From Actinomadura flavalba DSM 45200 (GTDB taxonomy: Bacteria; Actinomycetota; Actinomycetes; Streptosporangiales; Streptosporangiaceae), in NCBI RefSeq assembly GCF_000374305.1, contig NZ_KB894093.1, positions 1,426,001-1,490,000 of the forward strand: a stretch of 64,000 bases of DNA. The letters run 5' to 3'. Below, in pieces: positions 23,717-31,833 of this stretch. Position 1 is the first letter of the stretch. Each line of letters begins with the position of its first letter. Below the pieces are notes generated by a model. It made no database searches. It worked only from the letters and a program-made list of their open reading frames with translations, and was not told the DNA's origin. The position numbers and the translations under genes were made by a program.

Positions 23717-24580
23717 TTATTTCAGGAGGCGGGACATGCGGCGGTCGGCCAGGGGCTTGCCTGCTGTCTGGCAGGTGGGGCAGTACTGGAGGGAGGAGTC
23801 GGCGAAGGAGACCTCGCGGATCGTGTCGGTGCAGACCGGGCATTTCTCGCCGGTGCGGGCGTGGACGCGGAGGCCGGTCTTCTTCTCGCCCTTGAGGTCC
23901 TGGGCGGCCAGGCCCGCCGAGCGGGTCACCGCGTCGTTCAGGGTGTCGAGGATGGCCCGGTGGAGGGTGTGGACGTCGTCGTCGGTCAGGGTCGCGGCGA
24001 TCTTGAAGGGGGACATGCGGGCGGCGTGCAGGACCTCGTCGCTGTAGGCGTTGCCGATGCCCGCGACGATCTTCTGGTCGCGCAGCAGGCCCTTGATCTG
24101 GGTGCGGCGGCCGTTGACGATCCCGGCCAGGGTCTCCTCGGTGAAGTCGGGGGAGAGCGGGTCGGGGCCGAGGGACGCCACGCCGGGGACCTCCGCCGGA
24201 TCGCGGACGACGTAGACGGCCAGGCCCTTCTTGGTGCCCGCCTCGGTGAGGTCGAAGCCGGTGCCGTCGTCGAGGTGGACGCGGAGGGCGAGGGGGTTCT
24301 TGCCGCCGGGGCGGGGCGGCCTGGCCGGGAACTCCTCGCGCCAGCGCAGCCAGCCCGCGCGGGCCAGGTGGACGACGAGGTGCAGCCCGTCGACGTCGAG
24401 GTCGAGGAACTTGCCGTGCCGCCCGACGCCCGTGACGGTCAGTCCCGCGAGGGCGGTGATCGGCGGGTCGTAGGTCTTCAGGGCGGAGATCGCGAGAACA
24501 TCGACGCGGGCGACGGCGTGGCCGACCGCGCGCTCCCGGAGGAAGCCCGCGAGCGATTCCACCTCTGGCAGCTCAGGCAT
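23717..24580 (-). CDS. Fpg/Nei-family DNA glycosylase
   Basis: A 287-residue base-excision-repair glycosylase/AP lyase. The mature N-terminus is PELPEVE (catalytic Pro2 and Glu3 after Met removal), a lysine follows in GVGRHGKFLDL, the helix-two-turn-helix has KIVAGIGNAYSDEVL, and a C-terminal zinc finger has CPVC...CPTC. The group removes oxidised purines or pyrimidines. Starting at ATG 24580 places Pro2 correctly. Sequence features (KNPLALRVHLDDG region) suggest the Streptomyces/Mycobacterium-type second Fpg paralogue rather than the main MutM. It stands alone between the drr operon and the copper operon. Confidence 0.92.
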   Translation of the reverse strand: MPELPEVESLAGFLRERAVGHAVARVDVLAISALKTYDPPITALAGLTVTGVGRHGKFLDLDVDGLHLVVHLARAGWLRWREEFPARPPRPGGKNPLALRVHLDDGTGFDLTEAGTKKGLAVYVVRDPAEVPGVASLGPDPLSPDFTEETLAGIVNGRRTQIKGLLRDQKIVAGIGNAYSDEVLHAARMSPFKIAATLTDDDVHTLHRAILDTLNDAVTRSAGLAAQDLKGEKKTGLRVHARTGEKCPVCTDTIREVSFADSSLQYCPTCQTAGKPLADRRMSRLLK

Positions 24581-24597
24581 GCCTCCAGTATCCGCGA

Positions 24598-24745
24598 TCC
24601 ACAGCCCTGTGGAAGCCTGTGGACACTCCTGTGGAAAACTTTGCGATCCGCTGCGGAGACGGGCATTCCGGGGCCATAACCTCGACAAAACCCGACATTC
24701 GCCCTGTGGTGCCGGGTGTCCGGCCTGTGCGTGGGTTGTGGATAA
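24598..24745. other. Cluster of DnaA-box-like 9-mers
   Basis: TGTGGA cores occur at about 24608, 24618 and 24630, with an opposed TCCACA at 24598, and a perfect TGTGGATAA at 24737-24745. Spacing of the first three is 10 and 12 bp, about one helical turn. The stretch lies in the noncoding gap between fpg and copZ. DnaA binding is inferred from motif and origin-proximal context; adjacent AT-rich melting DNA is absent, so this is more likely a DnaA-titration or regulatory cluster than oriC. Confidence 0.4.
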
Positions 24746-24780
24746 CTTCCCGGTCGCCGCCCGTGACCGGCCTCACGCAA

Positions 24781-24796
24781 TAACCCCTAGGGGGTA
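24781..24796. promoter_or_regulatory. CsoR-like operator 1 of the copper operon
   Basis: TAACCCCTAGGGGGTA, an almost perfect palindrome with the T-A-C-tract/G-tract-T-A form of CsoR copper-repressor sites. It lies just upstream of the proposed -35 box of the copZ operon. The csoR gene itself is not in the window. Confidence 0.6.
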
Positions 24797-24800
24797 TGGG

Positions 24801-24829
24801 TTGCAAGCGAGTAGCCGCTGTGCCAGAGT
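24801..24829 (+). promoter_or_regulatory. Proposed copZ-copA promoter
   Basis: TTGCAA (24801-24806), a 17-bp spacer, then CAGAGT (24824-24829). It is flanked on both sides by CsoR-like palindromes, so repressor binding would cover it. The -10 box is weak, hence modest confidence. Confidence 0.4.
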
Positions 24830-24842
24830 AAGGCCGACGAGA

Positions 24843-24857
24843 TACCCCCCTGGGGTA
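24843..24857. promoter_or_regulatory. CsoR-like operator 2 of the copper operon
   Basis: TACCCCCCTGGGGTA, a palindromic site with the same form as operator 1, about 60 bp downstream of it and 20 bp before the copZ ATG. Paired G-tract palindromes around a promoter are typical of copper-inducible CsoR-controlled operons. Confidence 0.62.
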
Positions 24858-24877
24858 ATAACGAAGGAGCGACCCGC

Positions 24878-25084
24878 ATGAGCACCGCCACCTACACCGT
24901 CACCGGGATGACCTGCGGCCACTGCGTCTCCTCCGTCAAGGAGGAGGTCGGCGAGATCACCGGGGTGACCGGCGTCGACGTCGACCTCACCACCGGAGCC
25001 GTGACCGTGACCAGCGACGCCCCCCTCGACGACGCCCGCGTCCGCGCCGCCGTCGAAGAGGCCGGATACGAAGTGAAGGCATGA
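24878..25084 (+). CDS. copZ: CopZ-like copper chaperone (HMA domain)
   Basis: A 68-residue heavy-metal-associated domain with the Cu(I)-binding GMTCGHC loop (Cys near residues 13 and 16) and the beta-alpha-beta-beta-alpha-beta pattern ending EEAGYEVKA. It carries Cu(I) in the cytosol and delivers it to CopA-type ATPases. GAAGGAG lies nine bases before ATG 24878. It is the first gene of a three-gene copper operon behind two CsoR-like operators; the next ATG follows its stop by one base, so expression is coupled. Confidence 0.93.
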   Translation: MSTATYTVTGMTCGHCVSSVKEEVGEITGVTGVDVDLTTGAVTVTSDAPLDDARVRAAVEEAGYEVKA

Positions 25085-25085
25085 C

Positions 25086-26024
25086 ATGAACACCGCGACG
25101 AAGCTCGGCGGCTACGGCGCCGGTCTGGCCGCCCTGTTCGCGGTCGCCCTGGGGGCCGGCTCGCTCGCCGGCCCCGTCGGCGCCGCGCCGGAACGGGACG
25201 ACCACGGGCACGGCGGCCACACGGCCCCCGCCGCCCAGGCCGGGGGCGAGGCCCTGCCGGGCGGCCTCCAGGTCTCCCAGGACGGCTACACCCTCACACC
25301 CGAGACCACCACCGTCCCCGCCGGGAAGAAGACCGACTTCCGGTTCACCGTCACCGGCCCGGACGGAAAGCCCGTCACCCGCTACACCGCGCTGCACGGC
25401 AAGGAACTCCACCTCATCGTGGCGCGCCGCGACCTGTCGGGCTTCCAGCACGTGCACCCCGTCCGCGACGCGAAGGGCGTGTGGAGCGTCCCGCTGACGC
25501 TGCCGGACGCGGGCACGTACCGCTTCTTCACCGACGTCCACCCGCAGGGCGCCGGGGAGCAGCTCACGCTCGGCACCGACGTGAACGTCCCCGGCCACTT
25601 CACCCCGCGCGACCTGCCCGCACCGGTCCAGGTGGCCGAGGTGGACGGTTACGAGGTCCGCCTGGACGGCACGCTCAAGCCGGGCCAGGGCACCGAGCTG
25701 ACGCTGACCGTCAGCCGGGACGGCAGGCCCGTCACCGACCTGGAGCCCTACCTGGAGGCGTACGGCCACCTGGTCGCGCTCCGCGACCGCGACCTGGCCT
25801 ACCTGCACGTCCACCCGGACGGCGCCCCCGGCGACGGTGAGACCCGCCCCGGTCCCGGCATCACGTTCCACGCCGAGGCACCGAGCACCGGCGCCTACCG
25901 TCTGTACCTGGACTTCAAGCACGCGGGCCGCGTCCGCACGGCCGAGTTCACCGTCCACGCCGGGCAGGCGCCGCCCACCGCGCCCACGCCCGCCGAGAGC
26001 GGGCACGGCGACCACCGGCACTGA
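25086..26024 (+). CDS. His-rich exported protein of the copper operon
   Basis: A 312-residue protein with an N-terminal signal or anchor helix (about 8-31). A His-rich segment follows (HGHGGH) and the C-terminus is also His-rich (GHGDHRH). Between them lie two similar beta-sandwich-like halves with the repeated motifs LHLIVARRDLSGFQHVHP and LVALRDRDLAYLHVHP, whose HVHP histidines look like metal ligands. The placement between copZ and copA and these motifs suggest an extracytoplasmic copper-binding or copper-buffering protein. I do not recognise a named family; enzymatic activity is not evident. Translation is coupled to copZ. Confidence 0.75.
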   Translation: MNTATKLGGYGAGLAALFAVALGAGSLAGPVGAAPERDDHGHGGHTAPAAQAGGEALPGGLQVSQDGYTLTPETTTVPAGKKTDFRFTVTGPDGKPVTRYTALHGKELHLIVARRDLSGFQHVHPVRDAKGVWSVPLTLPDAGTYRFFTDVHPQGAGEQLTLGTDVNVPGHFTPRDLPAPVQVAEVDGYEVRLDGTLKPGQGTELTLTVSRDGRPVTDLEPYLEAYGHLVALRDRDLAYLHVHPDGAPGDGETRPGPGITFHAEAPSTGAYRLYLDFKHAGRVRTAEFTVHAGQAPPTAPTPAESGHGDHRH

Positions 26025-26057
26025 TCCGACGAGCCGACGAGCAGGGAGGAACCCGCG

Positions 26058-28295
26058 ATGAGCACCGACGCCGGACCAGGCACCACCGGCCGCATCGAGC
26101 TGGCGATCGGCGGCATGACCTGCGCGTCGTGCGCCGCCCGCGTCGAGAAGAAGCTGAACAAGATCGACGGCGTGACCGCGTCGGTGAACTACGCCACCGA
26201 GAAGGCCCGCGTCGAATACCCCGAGGGGGTGGCGGTCGAAGAGCTGATCGCCACCGTCGAGAAGGCGGGCTACACCGCCGAGCCGCCCGCCCCGCCCGCC
26301 GCCGCCGACACCGGCGAGGAGCCCGACGAGCTGCGCCCGCTGCGGCAGCGCCTGATCACCGCCGTCGTCCTGTCGGTGCCGGTCATCGCGATGGCGATGG
26401 TCCCGGCGCTCCAGTTCGAGGCGTGGCAGTGGCTCTCGCTGACGCTGGCCGCGCCCGTCGTCGTCTACGCGGGCTGGCCGTTCCACCGGGCGGCCTGGAC
26501 GAACCTGCGGCACGGCGCCGCCACGATGGACACGCTCGTGTCCGTCGGCACGCTCGCCGCGTTCGGATGGTCGCTGTGGGCGTTGTTCTTCGGCACCGCC
26601 GGAGAGCTCGGCGTCAAGCACGGGTTCGAGTTCACCATGACGCGCTCGGACGGGTCGATGAACATCTACCTGGAGGCGGCGGCGGGCGTCACGGCGTTCC
26701 TGCTGGCGGGCCGCTACTTCGAGGCGCGGTCCAAGCGGCGCGCCGGGGCGGCGCTGCGGGCGCTGCTGGAGCTGGGCGCCAAGGACGTCGCGGTGCTCCG
26801 CGACGGCCGCGAGGTGCGCGTCCCGGTCGAGGAGCTGACGGCGGGGGACGTGTTCGTCGTCCGCCCCGGCGAGAAGATCGCCACCGACGGCGTGGTGCAG
26901 GAGGGCTCGTCCGCCGTGGACGCGTCGCTGCTCACCGGCGAGTCCGTCCCGGTCGAGGTCGCGCCCGGCGACACGGTCGCCGGGGCGACGGTGAACGCGG
27001 GCGGGCGGCTGCTGGTGCGCGCGACCCGCGTCGGGTCCGACACGCAGCTCGCGCAGATGGCGCGGCTCGTGGAGGAGGCGCAGTCGGGCAAGGCGGAGGT
27101 GCAGCGGCTCGCCGACCGCGTGTCGGGGATCTTCGTGCCGATCGTCATCGCGCTGGCGGCGGCGACGCTCGGGTTCTGGCTCGGCACCGGCACCGGCGTG
27201 GCCGCCGCGTTCACCGCCGCCGTCGCCGTCCTCATCATCGCCTGCCCGTGCGCGCTGGGGCTCGCCACGCCGACCGCGCTGCTGGTCGGGACGGGACGCG
27301 GCGCGCAGCTCGGCATCCTGATCAAGGGGCCGGAGGTGCTGGAGTCGACGCGGGCCGTCGACACGGTCGTCCTGGACAAGACCGGCACCGTGACGACCGG
27401 GCGGATGGCGCTCGTGGACGTCGTCACCGCCGACGGCGTGGACGCCGACGAGGCGCTGCGGCTGGCCGGGGCGCTGGAGAACGCGTCCGAGCACCCGATC
27501 GCGCGGGCCGTCGCCCGGGGCGCCGCCGAGCGCACCGGCGACCCGGCGCCCGTGGAGGGCTTCACGGCCGTCGAGGGGCTGGGCGTGCAGGGCGTCGTGG
27601 ACGGGCACGGCGTGCTCGTCGGACGGCCCCGGCTGCTCGCGGAGTGGTCGCAGCACCTGCCCGCCGACCTGGAGAAGGCGCTGGACGAGGCGCAGCGGCG
27701 CGGCCACACGGCCGTCGCGGTCGGCTGGGACGGCGCCGCCCGCGCGGTGCTGACCGTCGCCGACCAGGTGAAGCCGACGTCGGCGGAGGCGGTCGCGCGG
27801 CTGCGCGGACTGGGCCTGCGCCCGGTGCTGCTCACCGGCGACAACGCCGCCGTGGCGCGGACCGTCGCGGACGCGGTCGGCATCGACGAGGTCATCGCGG
27901 ACGTCCTCCCGCAGGACAAGGTGGACGTGGTCAAGCGGCTCCAGTCCGAGGGCCGGACGGTCGCGATGGTCGGTGACGGCGTCAACGACGCGGCGGCCCT
28001 CGCCCAGGCCGACCTGGGCCTGGCGATGGGCACCGGCACCGACGTGGCGATCGAGGCGTCGGACCTGACGCTCGTCCGCGGCGACCTGCGCGCGGCGGCC
28101 GACGCGATCCGGCTGTCCCGCCGCACGCTCGGCACGATCAAGGGGAACCTGTTCTGGGCCTTCGCCTACAACGTCGCGGCGCTGCCGCTGGCGGCGGCGG
28201 GCCTGCTCACCCCGATGATCGCGGGCGCGGCGATGGCGTTCTCCTCGGTCTTCGTCGTCTCCAACAGCCTGCGGCTGCGGCGCTTCAAGGCATGA
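26058..28295 (+). CDS. copA: Cu(I)-exporting P-type ATPase CopA
   Basis: A 745-residue P1B-1 ATPase. One N-terminal HMA domain (GMTCASC, residues about 16-22), eight membrane helices, actuator TGES, the copper-binding CPCALG in helix 6, phosphorylation motif DKTGTVT, nucleotide-binding SEHPIA and hinge GDGVNDA. CPC plus HMA indicates Cu(I) export from the cytosol. GGGAGG precedes ATG 26058. It is the last gene of the copZ operon; CopZ would hand copper to it. A strong hairpin follows. Confidence 0.96.
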   Translation: MSTDAGPGTTGRIELAIGGMTCASCAARVEKKLNKIDGVTASVNYATEKARVEYPEGVAVEELIATVEKAGYTAEPPAPPAAADTGEEPDELRPLRQRLITAVVLSVPVIAMAMVPALQFEAWQWLSLTLAAPVVVYAGWPFHRAAWTNLRHGAATMDTLVSVGTLAAFGWSLWALFFGTAGELGVKHGFEFTMTRSDGSMNIYLEAAAGVTAFLLAGRYFEARSKRRAGAALRALLELGAKDVAVLRDGREVRVPVEELTAGDVFVVRPGEKIATDGVVQEGSSAVDASLLTGESVPVEVAPGDTVAGATVNAGGRLLVRATRVGSDTQLAQMARLVEEAQSGKAEVQRLADRVSGIFVPIVIALAAATLGFWLGTGTGVAAAFTAAVAVLIIACPCALGLATPTALLVGTGRGAQLGILIKGPEVLESTRAVDTVVLDKTGTVTTGRMALVDVVTADGVDADEALRLAGALENASEHPIARAVARGAAERTGDPAPVEGFTAVEGLGVQGVVDGHGVLVGRPRLLAEWSQHLPADLEKALDEAQRRGHTAVAVGWDGAARAVLTVADQVKPTSAEAVARLRGLGLRPVLLTGDNAAVARTVADAVGIDEVIADVLPQDKVDVVKRLQSEGRTVAMVGDGVNDAAALAQADLGLAMGTGTDVAIEASDLTLVRGDLRAAADAIRLSRRTLGTIKGNLFWAFAYNVAALPLAAAGLLTPMIAGAAMAFSSVFVVSNSLRLRRFKA

Positions 28296-28303
28296 TCGGG
28301 GCG

Positions 28304-28340
28304 CCGTGCGGCCCGTCCCGGACCGGGGCGGGCCGCACGG
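28304..28340. terminator. Hairpin terminator after copA
   Basis: Arms 28304-28319 and 28325-28340 (CCGTGCGGCCCG / CGGGCCGCACGG core) pair over 16 bp with one wobble. It separates copA from the convergent zinc-ribbon gene at 28347. Confidence 0.82.
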
Positions 28341-28346
28341 TCGTTC

Positions 28347-28592
28347 TCAGCGCTGGGGCGGGATCAGCGTGCCCGCCGGGAGGGCCTTGACGTGCAGGCC
28401 CCGGCAGGACGGGCAGGTCTGGTCGACCCAGGGCGGGAGGCTGGCCTGACCGGCGAGGGTCCAGGCGACGTGGTCGCCGCCGTGGCCGTCGTCGGCGTGG
28501 CGGGCCTCGAAGACCCGTTCCCACTCGCCCCGGCAGAGGGCGCAGTGGAACCGCCACTTCTCGAAGATGACATGGATGTCTCGGATGCCCAT
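28347..28592 (-). CDS. Small zinc-ribbon-like protein (81 aa)
   Basis: An 81-residue protein with two CxxC pairs, FHCALCRGEW (near residue 18) and QTCPSCRGLHVKALPAG (near residue 63), spaced as in a zinc ribbon, around a His/Asp-rich middle (ARHADDGHGGDH). It is probably a DNA-, RNA- or protein-binding metal module; function unknown. ATG 28592 begins MGIRDIHVIF; no good ribosome binding site is visible, and the frame could start upstream. It converges with copA and may or may not relate to metal handling. Confidence 0.65.
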   Translation of the reverse strand: MGIRDIHVIFEKWRFHCALCRGEWERVFEARHADDGHGGDHVAWTLAGQASLPPWVDQTCPSCRGLHVKALPAGTLIPPQR

Positions 28593-28680
28593 GGAGATTC
28601 CGTTTCGGTACGCGAAGGAGCACGGCACGGAAACCGGGCCGAGACGCCCGGAACCACACGGGCGCACGGCCCGCGCGCGT

Positions 28681-29067
28681 CTACGTACGGAAGATCTCCA
28701 GCTCGATGAGCAGCGCGGCGCCGGGCGTGCGCGCCGTGTGCGGCGCCGCCACGCGGTGCGTGGAGTACGCGGGCGCCGGGACCGGGACCGTCGCGGCGGG
28801 CGTGTACGGCAGCAGCGGCCGGACGGTCGAGCGCCGCAGGGAGCCGAACCGGGCGGTGTCGGCCGAGCCGCCGCCGTCCAGCGTCGGCGGTCGCTCCGCG
28901 TCACCGGGCGCGCTCACCGGGACGAGCGGGGGCGGCGGCACGGTCCCGGGCGCCGCCACGGCGGCGGCGGGACTCGTGAGCGTCAGCAGCCCGGTCAGGA
29001 CCACCAGCCACAACACCACCGGAAGACGGCGCCCCGGGGCGCTGCGGCGGGCTCGGCTGGCTGTCAC
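28681..29067 (-). CDS. Hypothetical secreted protein, Ala/Pro-rich
   Basis: A 128-residue frame with a signal-peptide-like start: basic MTASRARRS, a hydrophobic core (VVLWLVVLTGLLTL) and an AAAVAAPG cleavage region. The mature part is Pro/Ala/Thr-rich and low-complexity with no recognisable domain, ending LLIELEIFRT. GTG is the start codon. No neighbour gives a role, and part of the frame could be chance in GC-rich DNA, but the signal peptide argues for a real gene. Confidence 0.5.
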   Translation of the reverse strand: MTASRARRSAPGRRLPVVLWLVVLTGLLTLTSPAAAVAAPGTVPPPPLVPVSAPGDAERPPTLDGGGSADTARFGSLRRSTVRPLLPYTPAATVPVPAPAYSTHRVAAPHTARTPGAALLIELEIFRT

Positions 29068-29143
29068 ACGAGAGAACGTACCTCACGTTCGGTTCATCGA
29101 ACCTTACTCGAAGTGACGGAACGTGCGGCGCCGGTGTCGGGTC

Positions 29144-29746
29144 TCAGTCACTCCCGGTGACGTCGTAGCGCAGGGCGTCCACGGCGCCGAAGCCCATCAG
29201 CCGCTTCAGGTACGGCGTGCGGACGGTCTTCACCCGCTCGAACCCGTAGCGCTCGTACAGCGCCTTCGCGCGCGGGTTGGTGTCCACGACCTCCAGCCGG
29301 ACGTAGCGGCGCCCGATCCGGCGCGCCTCCGCGACGGTGCCGTCGAGCAGCGCCGTGCCGACGCCGCGTCCGCGCGCCCGGCCGGAGACGGCCAGGGTGT
29401 CGAGGAGCAGTTCGTCGGGCCCCGGCCGGTCGGACTCCAGCAGGTAGCTGAGCAGCAGCCGCCAGCCGCCGCGCAGCGGGCCGAACGCGCGGGTGAGGCG
29501 GCGCCGGTCCAGGCGGAGCGCGGGCGCGGTGCCGGGCTGGAGGCAGGCGATGCCGAGCAGGTCGCCGCCGTCCCATGCGCACAGGACCTGGTCGGCGGCG
29601 AGGCCGGCGGCGATGAGGTCCGTGGGCCGGGCGCCGCCGAGGACCGGGCTGAGCTTGCGGGCGAAGCCCTCCCAGTACAGCTCGGCGGCGGCGGGCCGCG
29701 CCGGATCGGGCAGTCCGCGCTTCACCTGGACAGTCGAAGTGCTCAT
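29144..29746 (-). CDS. GNAT-family N-acetyltransferase
   Basis: A 200-residue acetyltransferase with the acetyl-CoA motif A (LAVSGRARGRGVGTALLDG) and the following GRRYVRLEVVDTNPRAKALYERYGFERV, which is the classic GNAT motif A-B. It transfers acetyl from acetyl-CoA to an amine; substrate unknown. ATG 29746 lacks a ribosome binding site (the preceding minus-strand bases read CCTCCT), so a downstream GTG or a leaderless start is possible. It lies 57 bp downstream of tenA on the same strand. Confidence 0.85.
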   Translation of the reverse strand: MSTSTVQVKRGLPDPARPAAAELYWEGFARKLSPVLGGARPTDLIAAGLAADQVLCAWDGGDLLGIACLQPGTAPALRLDRRRLTRAFGPLRGGWRLLLSYLLESDRPGPDELLLDTLAVSGRARGRGVGTALLDGTVAEARRIGRRYVRLEVVDTNPRAKALYERYGFERVKTVRTPYLKRLMGFGAVDALRYDVTGSD

Positions 29747-29803
29747 ACAGGAGGAAACGAACGGACGATCAGCGCGGATTCCGGGCCTACGGCCAATTCA
29801 TCG

Positions 29804-30412
29804 TCAAAGAGGAACATCCCAGAAGTCGATCTCGTGCCGCATTCCGGTCAGGAACAGCTCCCGCGCCCGCTCCGGATCGGGGTCCGCCTCGTCGATCATC
29901 ACGGCGACGCGGCGGGTCAGCTCCGCGAACCCCGGGTCGGCGTAGGTGTCGACCCAGCGGCGGTAGCGGGGCTCGTCCGGCGGGTCCTCGGCCAGCCGCG
30001 CGCCGAGCGTCGAGTAGCCCCACATGCACGGGTACAGCGCGGCCAGCCCCTCGCCGTAGGACGCGGCGCTGTCCAGCAGGAACCCCGTGTACGCCGCGCA
30101 CGCCGGACCCTTGACGGGGTTCTCCAGGTTCGCGCCGAACGTGCCGGACAGGTCGCGGTGCAGGTCCAGTTCGTCGTGGAACGTAGCGTGGGCCAGGTCG
30201 ACGAGGTCGCCGACGTGCGCGTCCGGTGCCTGCCAGGCCAGCCGGGAGAACACGCGCACGTAGTCGAGGAGGAACAGGTAGTCCTGTTCGAGCCAGGAGC
30301 GGAACACCGCCTCGTCCAGGTCGCCCCGGGCGATCCCGGCGACGGTCGGGTGGCGCAGTTGCTCCTCGACCAGGGGGCGGCCGAGGTCCTCCAGCTTCGC
30401 GGCGAGACTCAT
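29804..30412 (-). CDS. tenA: TenA-family thiaminase II / aminopyrimidine aminohydrolase
   Basis: A 202-residue all-helical TenA protein. The catalytic cysteine is in ALYPCMWGYSTLG (near residue 132), placing it in the TenA_C class, and the active-site Asp/Tyr/Glu positions fit LEQDYLFL and the C-terminal MRHEIDFWD. TenA converts aminopyrimidines from degraded thiamine to HMP, which is also the likely substrate of CytX encoded at 18031. No TPP riboswitch is seen before it. ATG 30412 has no ribosome binding site; a leaderless mRNA is possible. Confidence 0.92.
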   Translation of the reverse strand: MSLAAKLEDLGRPLVEEQLRHPTVAGIARGDLDEAVFRSWLEQDYLFLLDYVRVFSRLAWQAPDAHVGDLVDLAHATFHDELDLHRDLSGTFGANLENPVKGPACAAYTGFLLDSAASYGEGLAALYPCMWGYSTLGARLAEDPPDEPRYRRWVDTYADPGFAELTRRVAVMIDEADPDPERARELFLTGMRHEIDFWDVPL

Positions 30413-30446
30413 GCCCGGATCATCGCAGGTGGCCGGACATGCGGAA

Positions 30447-30468
30447 GGCCCCGCCCGGAGGCGGGGCC
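30447..30468. repeat. Hairpin in the tenA / lipoprotein divergent region
   Basis: A 9-bp GC stem (30447-30455 and 30460-30468) with a CGGA loop, extended by a distal GGACA / TGTCC pairing. It lies about 35 bp upstream of tenA, in its leader or promoter region, in an otherwise empty 276-bp gap. It could be an attenuator or an unrelated terminator. Confidence 0.45.
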
Positions 30469-30688
30469 TGTCCGTGACCGATGCGGGGGTCGCCTCTCGG
30501 CGAGACGCACAACACGGTTCCAGCCGAACGGTATTCCGTGAAGGCAATGGTTGGAGCCCGGGGACACCAGCCGCATCGATCAATACCTGTAACCGACCAG
30601 GCCCCCCGGATTGTTCCCACCACGCCTGGCGAGATGCACGCCACACCGCATACGTTTACCCCCACCCCCTGGAGAAGGATCAACACGG

Positions 30689-31147
30689 ATGATGGTCACC
30701 CCCGGCCGCCTGGCCGCGCTCGTCCTCGCCCCGGCGCTCCTGCTCGGCGCCGCCGCCTGCGGAGGCGACGACGACAAGCCGTCCGCCGGGTCCACGCTCC
30801 CCGTCACTCCGACCACCCCCGGCGCGGCCCCGGGCACCCCCGGCCAGACGCCGGGCGCCCCGGGCGCCACCCCCGGCGTCCCGGGCCAGACGCCGGGCGT
30901 CCCCGGGCAGACGCCCGGCGCCCCGGGCCAGCAGAACCCCGGCGGGGGGACGAACAACGGCGGAGGCGGCGGGAACGGCGCCCGTCCCACCCCGCCCGCC
31001 ATGAACGCCTTCCTGGCCTGCATGCGGCAGCGCGGCATCGACCTCAAGCCCAACCAGGCGCTCCCGCCGGGCACGGACGAGAAGAAGATGCGCGAGGCCA
31101 CGCTGGCCTGCGTCGGCCACCTGACGGCCACTCCCAAGGCGGGCTGA
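30689..31147 (+). CDS. Lipoprotein with collagen-like Pro/Gly/Thr repeats
   Basis: A 152-residue lipoprotein: signal peptide with lipobox GAAACGG (Cys near residue 22), then a Pro-Gly-Thr repeat region (about 43-82, units GQTPGAPG/GVPGQTPG), an Asn/Gly spacer, and a small C-terminal domain (about 107-152, FLACMRQRGIDL...EATLACVGHL) with two cysteines. That last part resembles short Cys-containing domains found in many actinobacterial exported proteins. GGAGAAGG precedes ATG 30689. The repeats probably form an extended stalk lifting the domain from the membrane. Function unknown. Confidence 0.8.
   Translation: MMVTPGRLAALVLAPALLLGAAACGGDDDKPSAGSTLPVTPTTPGAAPGTPGQTPGAPGATPGVPGQTPGVPGQTPGAPGQQNPGGGTNNGGGGGNGARPTPPAMNAFLACMRQRGIDLKPNQALPPGTDEKKMREATLACVGHLTATPKAG
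30818..30932 (+). repeat. In-frame PG(x)TPG coding tandem repeats
   Basis: Imperfect 12- to 24-base units encoding GQTPG-APG/VPG, in frame within the lipoprotein gene. Such repeats can change copy number by slippage or recombination without breaking the frame. Confidence 0.7.
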
Positions 31148-31238
31148 TCGAGAAAGTCGCCCGCGAGGCTTGACCTCAACTTTTCTTGAGGTCCGAAGCT
31201 GGTCTCCGAAACGCACCCCAACGCGTGAGGAGACCGGC

Positions 31239-31829
31239 ATGACCGCCGCCACCGTCCAGGCCCCGCCCATCCGCGTCGCCGTCATCATCGGCAGCACCCG
31301 CCAGGGCCGCTTCGGCCCCACCGTTGCCCGCTGGTTCACCCGGCGCGCCGCCGAGCGGGACGACGTCGTCCTCGACGTCGTGGACACCGCCGAGGCGGTG
31401 ATGCCGCACACGTTCGGCACCGCCGCCGACGACGCCGGGTTCGCCGCCGCGACCGCCAAGCTCGCCGCCGCCGACGCGTTCGTCGTCGTCACGCCCGAGT
31501 ACAACCACAGCTACCCCGGCACGCTGAAGAACCTCATCGACCAGCACGGCGCCGAGTGGCACGCCAAGCCCGTCGCGTTCGTGTCCTACGGCGGGCTGTC
31601 GGGCGGGCTGCGCGCCGTCGAGCACCTGCGGCCCGTCTTCGCCGAGCTGCACGCGGTCACGATCCGCGACACCGTCAGCCTGCACCAGCCGTGGAGCCTC
31701 TTCGACGACTCCGGCGAGCTCGTGGACGGCCAGCGCGCCATCGCCGCCGCCAAGACCCTCCTCGACCAGCTCACCTGGTGGGGCGCCGCGCTGCGCGACG
31801 CCCGCGCCGCCCGCCCGTACGGAGCCTGA
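31239..31829 (+). CDS. NADPH-dependent FMN reductase-type flavoprotein
   Basis: A 196-residue flavodoxin-fold protein of the NADPH-dependent FMN/quinone reductase family: FMN-phosphate loop GSTRQGRFGP (about residues 18-27), and TPEYNHSYPGTLKNLID (about 86-102), the flavin-contact motif. Members reduce quinones, azo dyes, chromate or free flavin. GAGGAG lies 5-10 bases before ATG 31239. The MFS gene begins 4 bp downstream, so both are cotranscribed; together with the oxidases nearby this suggests quinone or drug detoxification. Confidence 0.9.
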   Translation: MTAATVQAPPIRVAVIIGSTRQGRFGPTVARWFTRRAAERDDVVLDVVDTAEAVMPHTFGTAADDAGFAAATAKLAAADAFVVVTPEYNHSYPGTLKNLIDQHGAEWHAKPVAFVSYGGLSGGLRAVEHLRPVFAELHAVTIRDTVSLHQPWSLFDDSGELVDGQRAIAAAKTLLDQLTWWGAALRDARAARPYGA

Positions 31830-31833
31830 CACC

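Noticed and set aside
24598-24745. Chromosomal origin oriC itself
   Set aside because: Too few boxes, no dnaA or dnaN beside it and no AT-rich unwinding region.
30413-30688. TPP riboswitch before tenA
   Set aside because: The CTGAGA and GGATAATGCC-type blocks are absent; only a simple GC hairpin is present.
30818-30932. Tandem repeat considered as CRISPR or mobile-element remnant
   Set aside because: Repeats are in frame and encode a collagen-like stalk of a lipoprotein.
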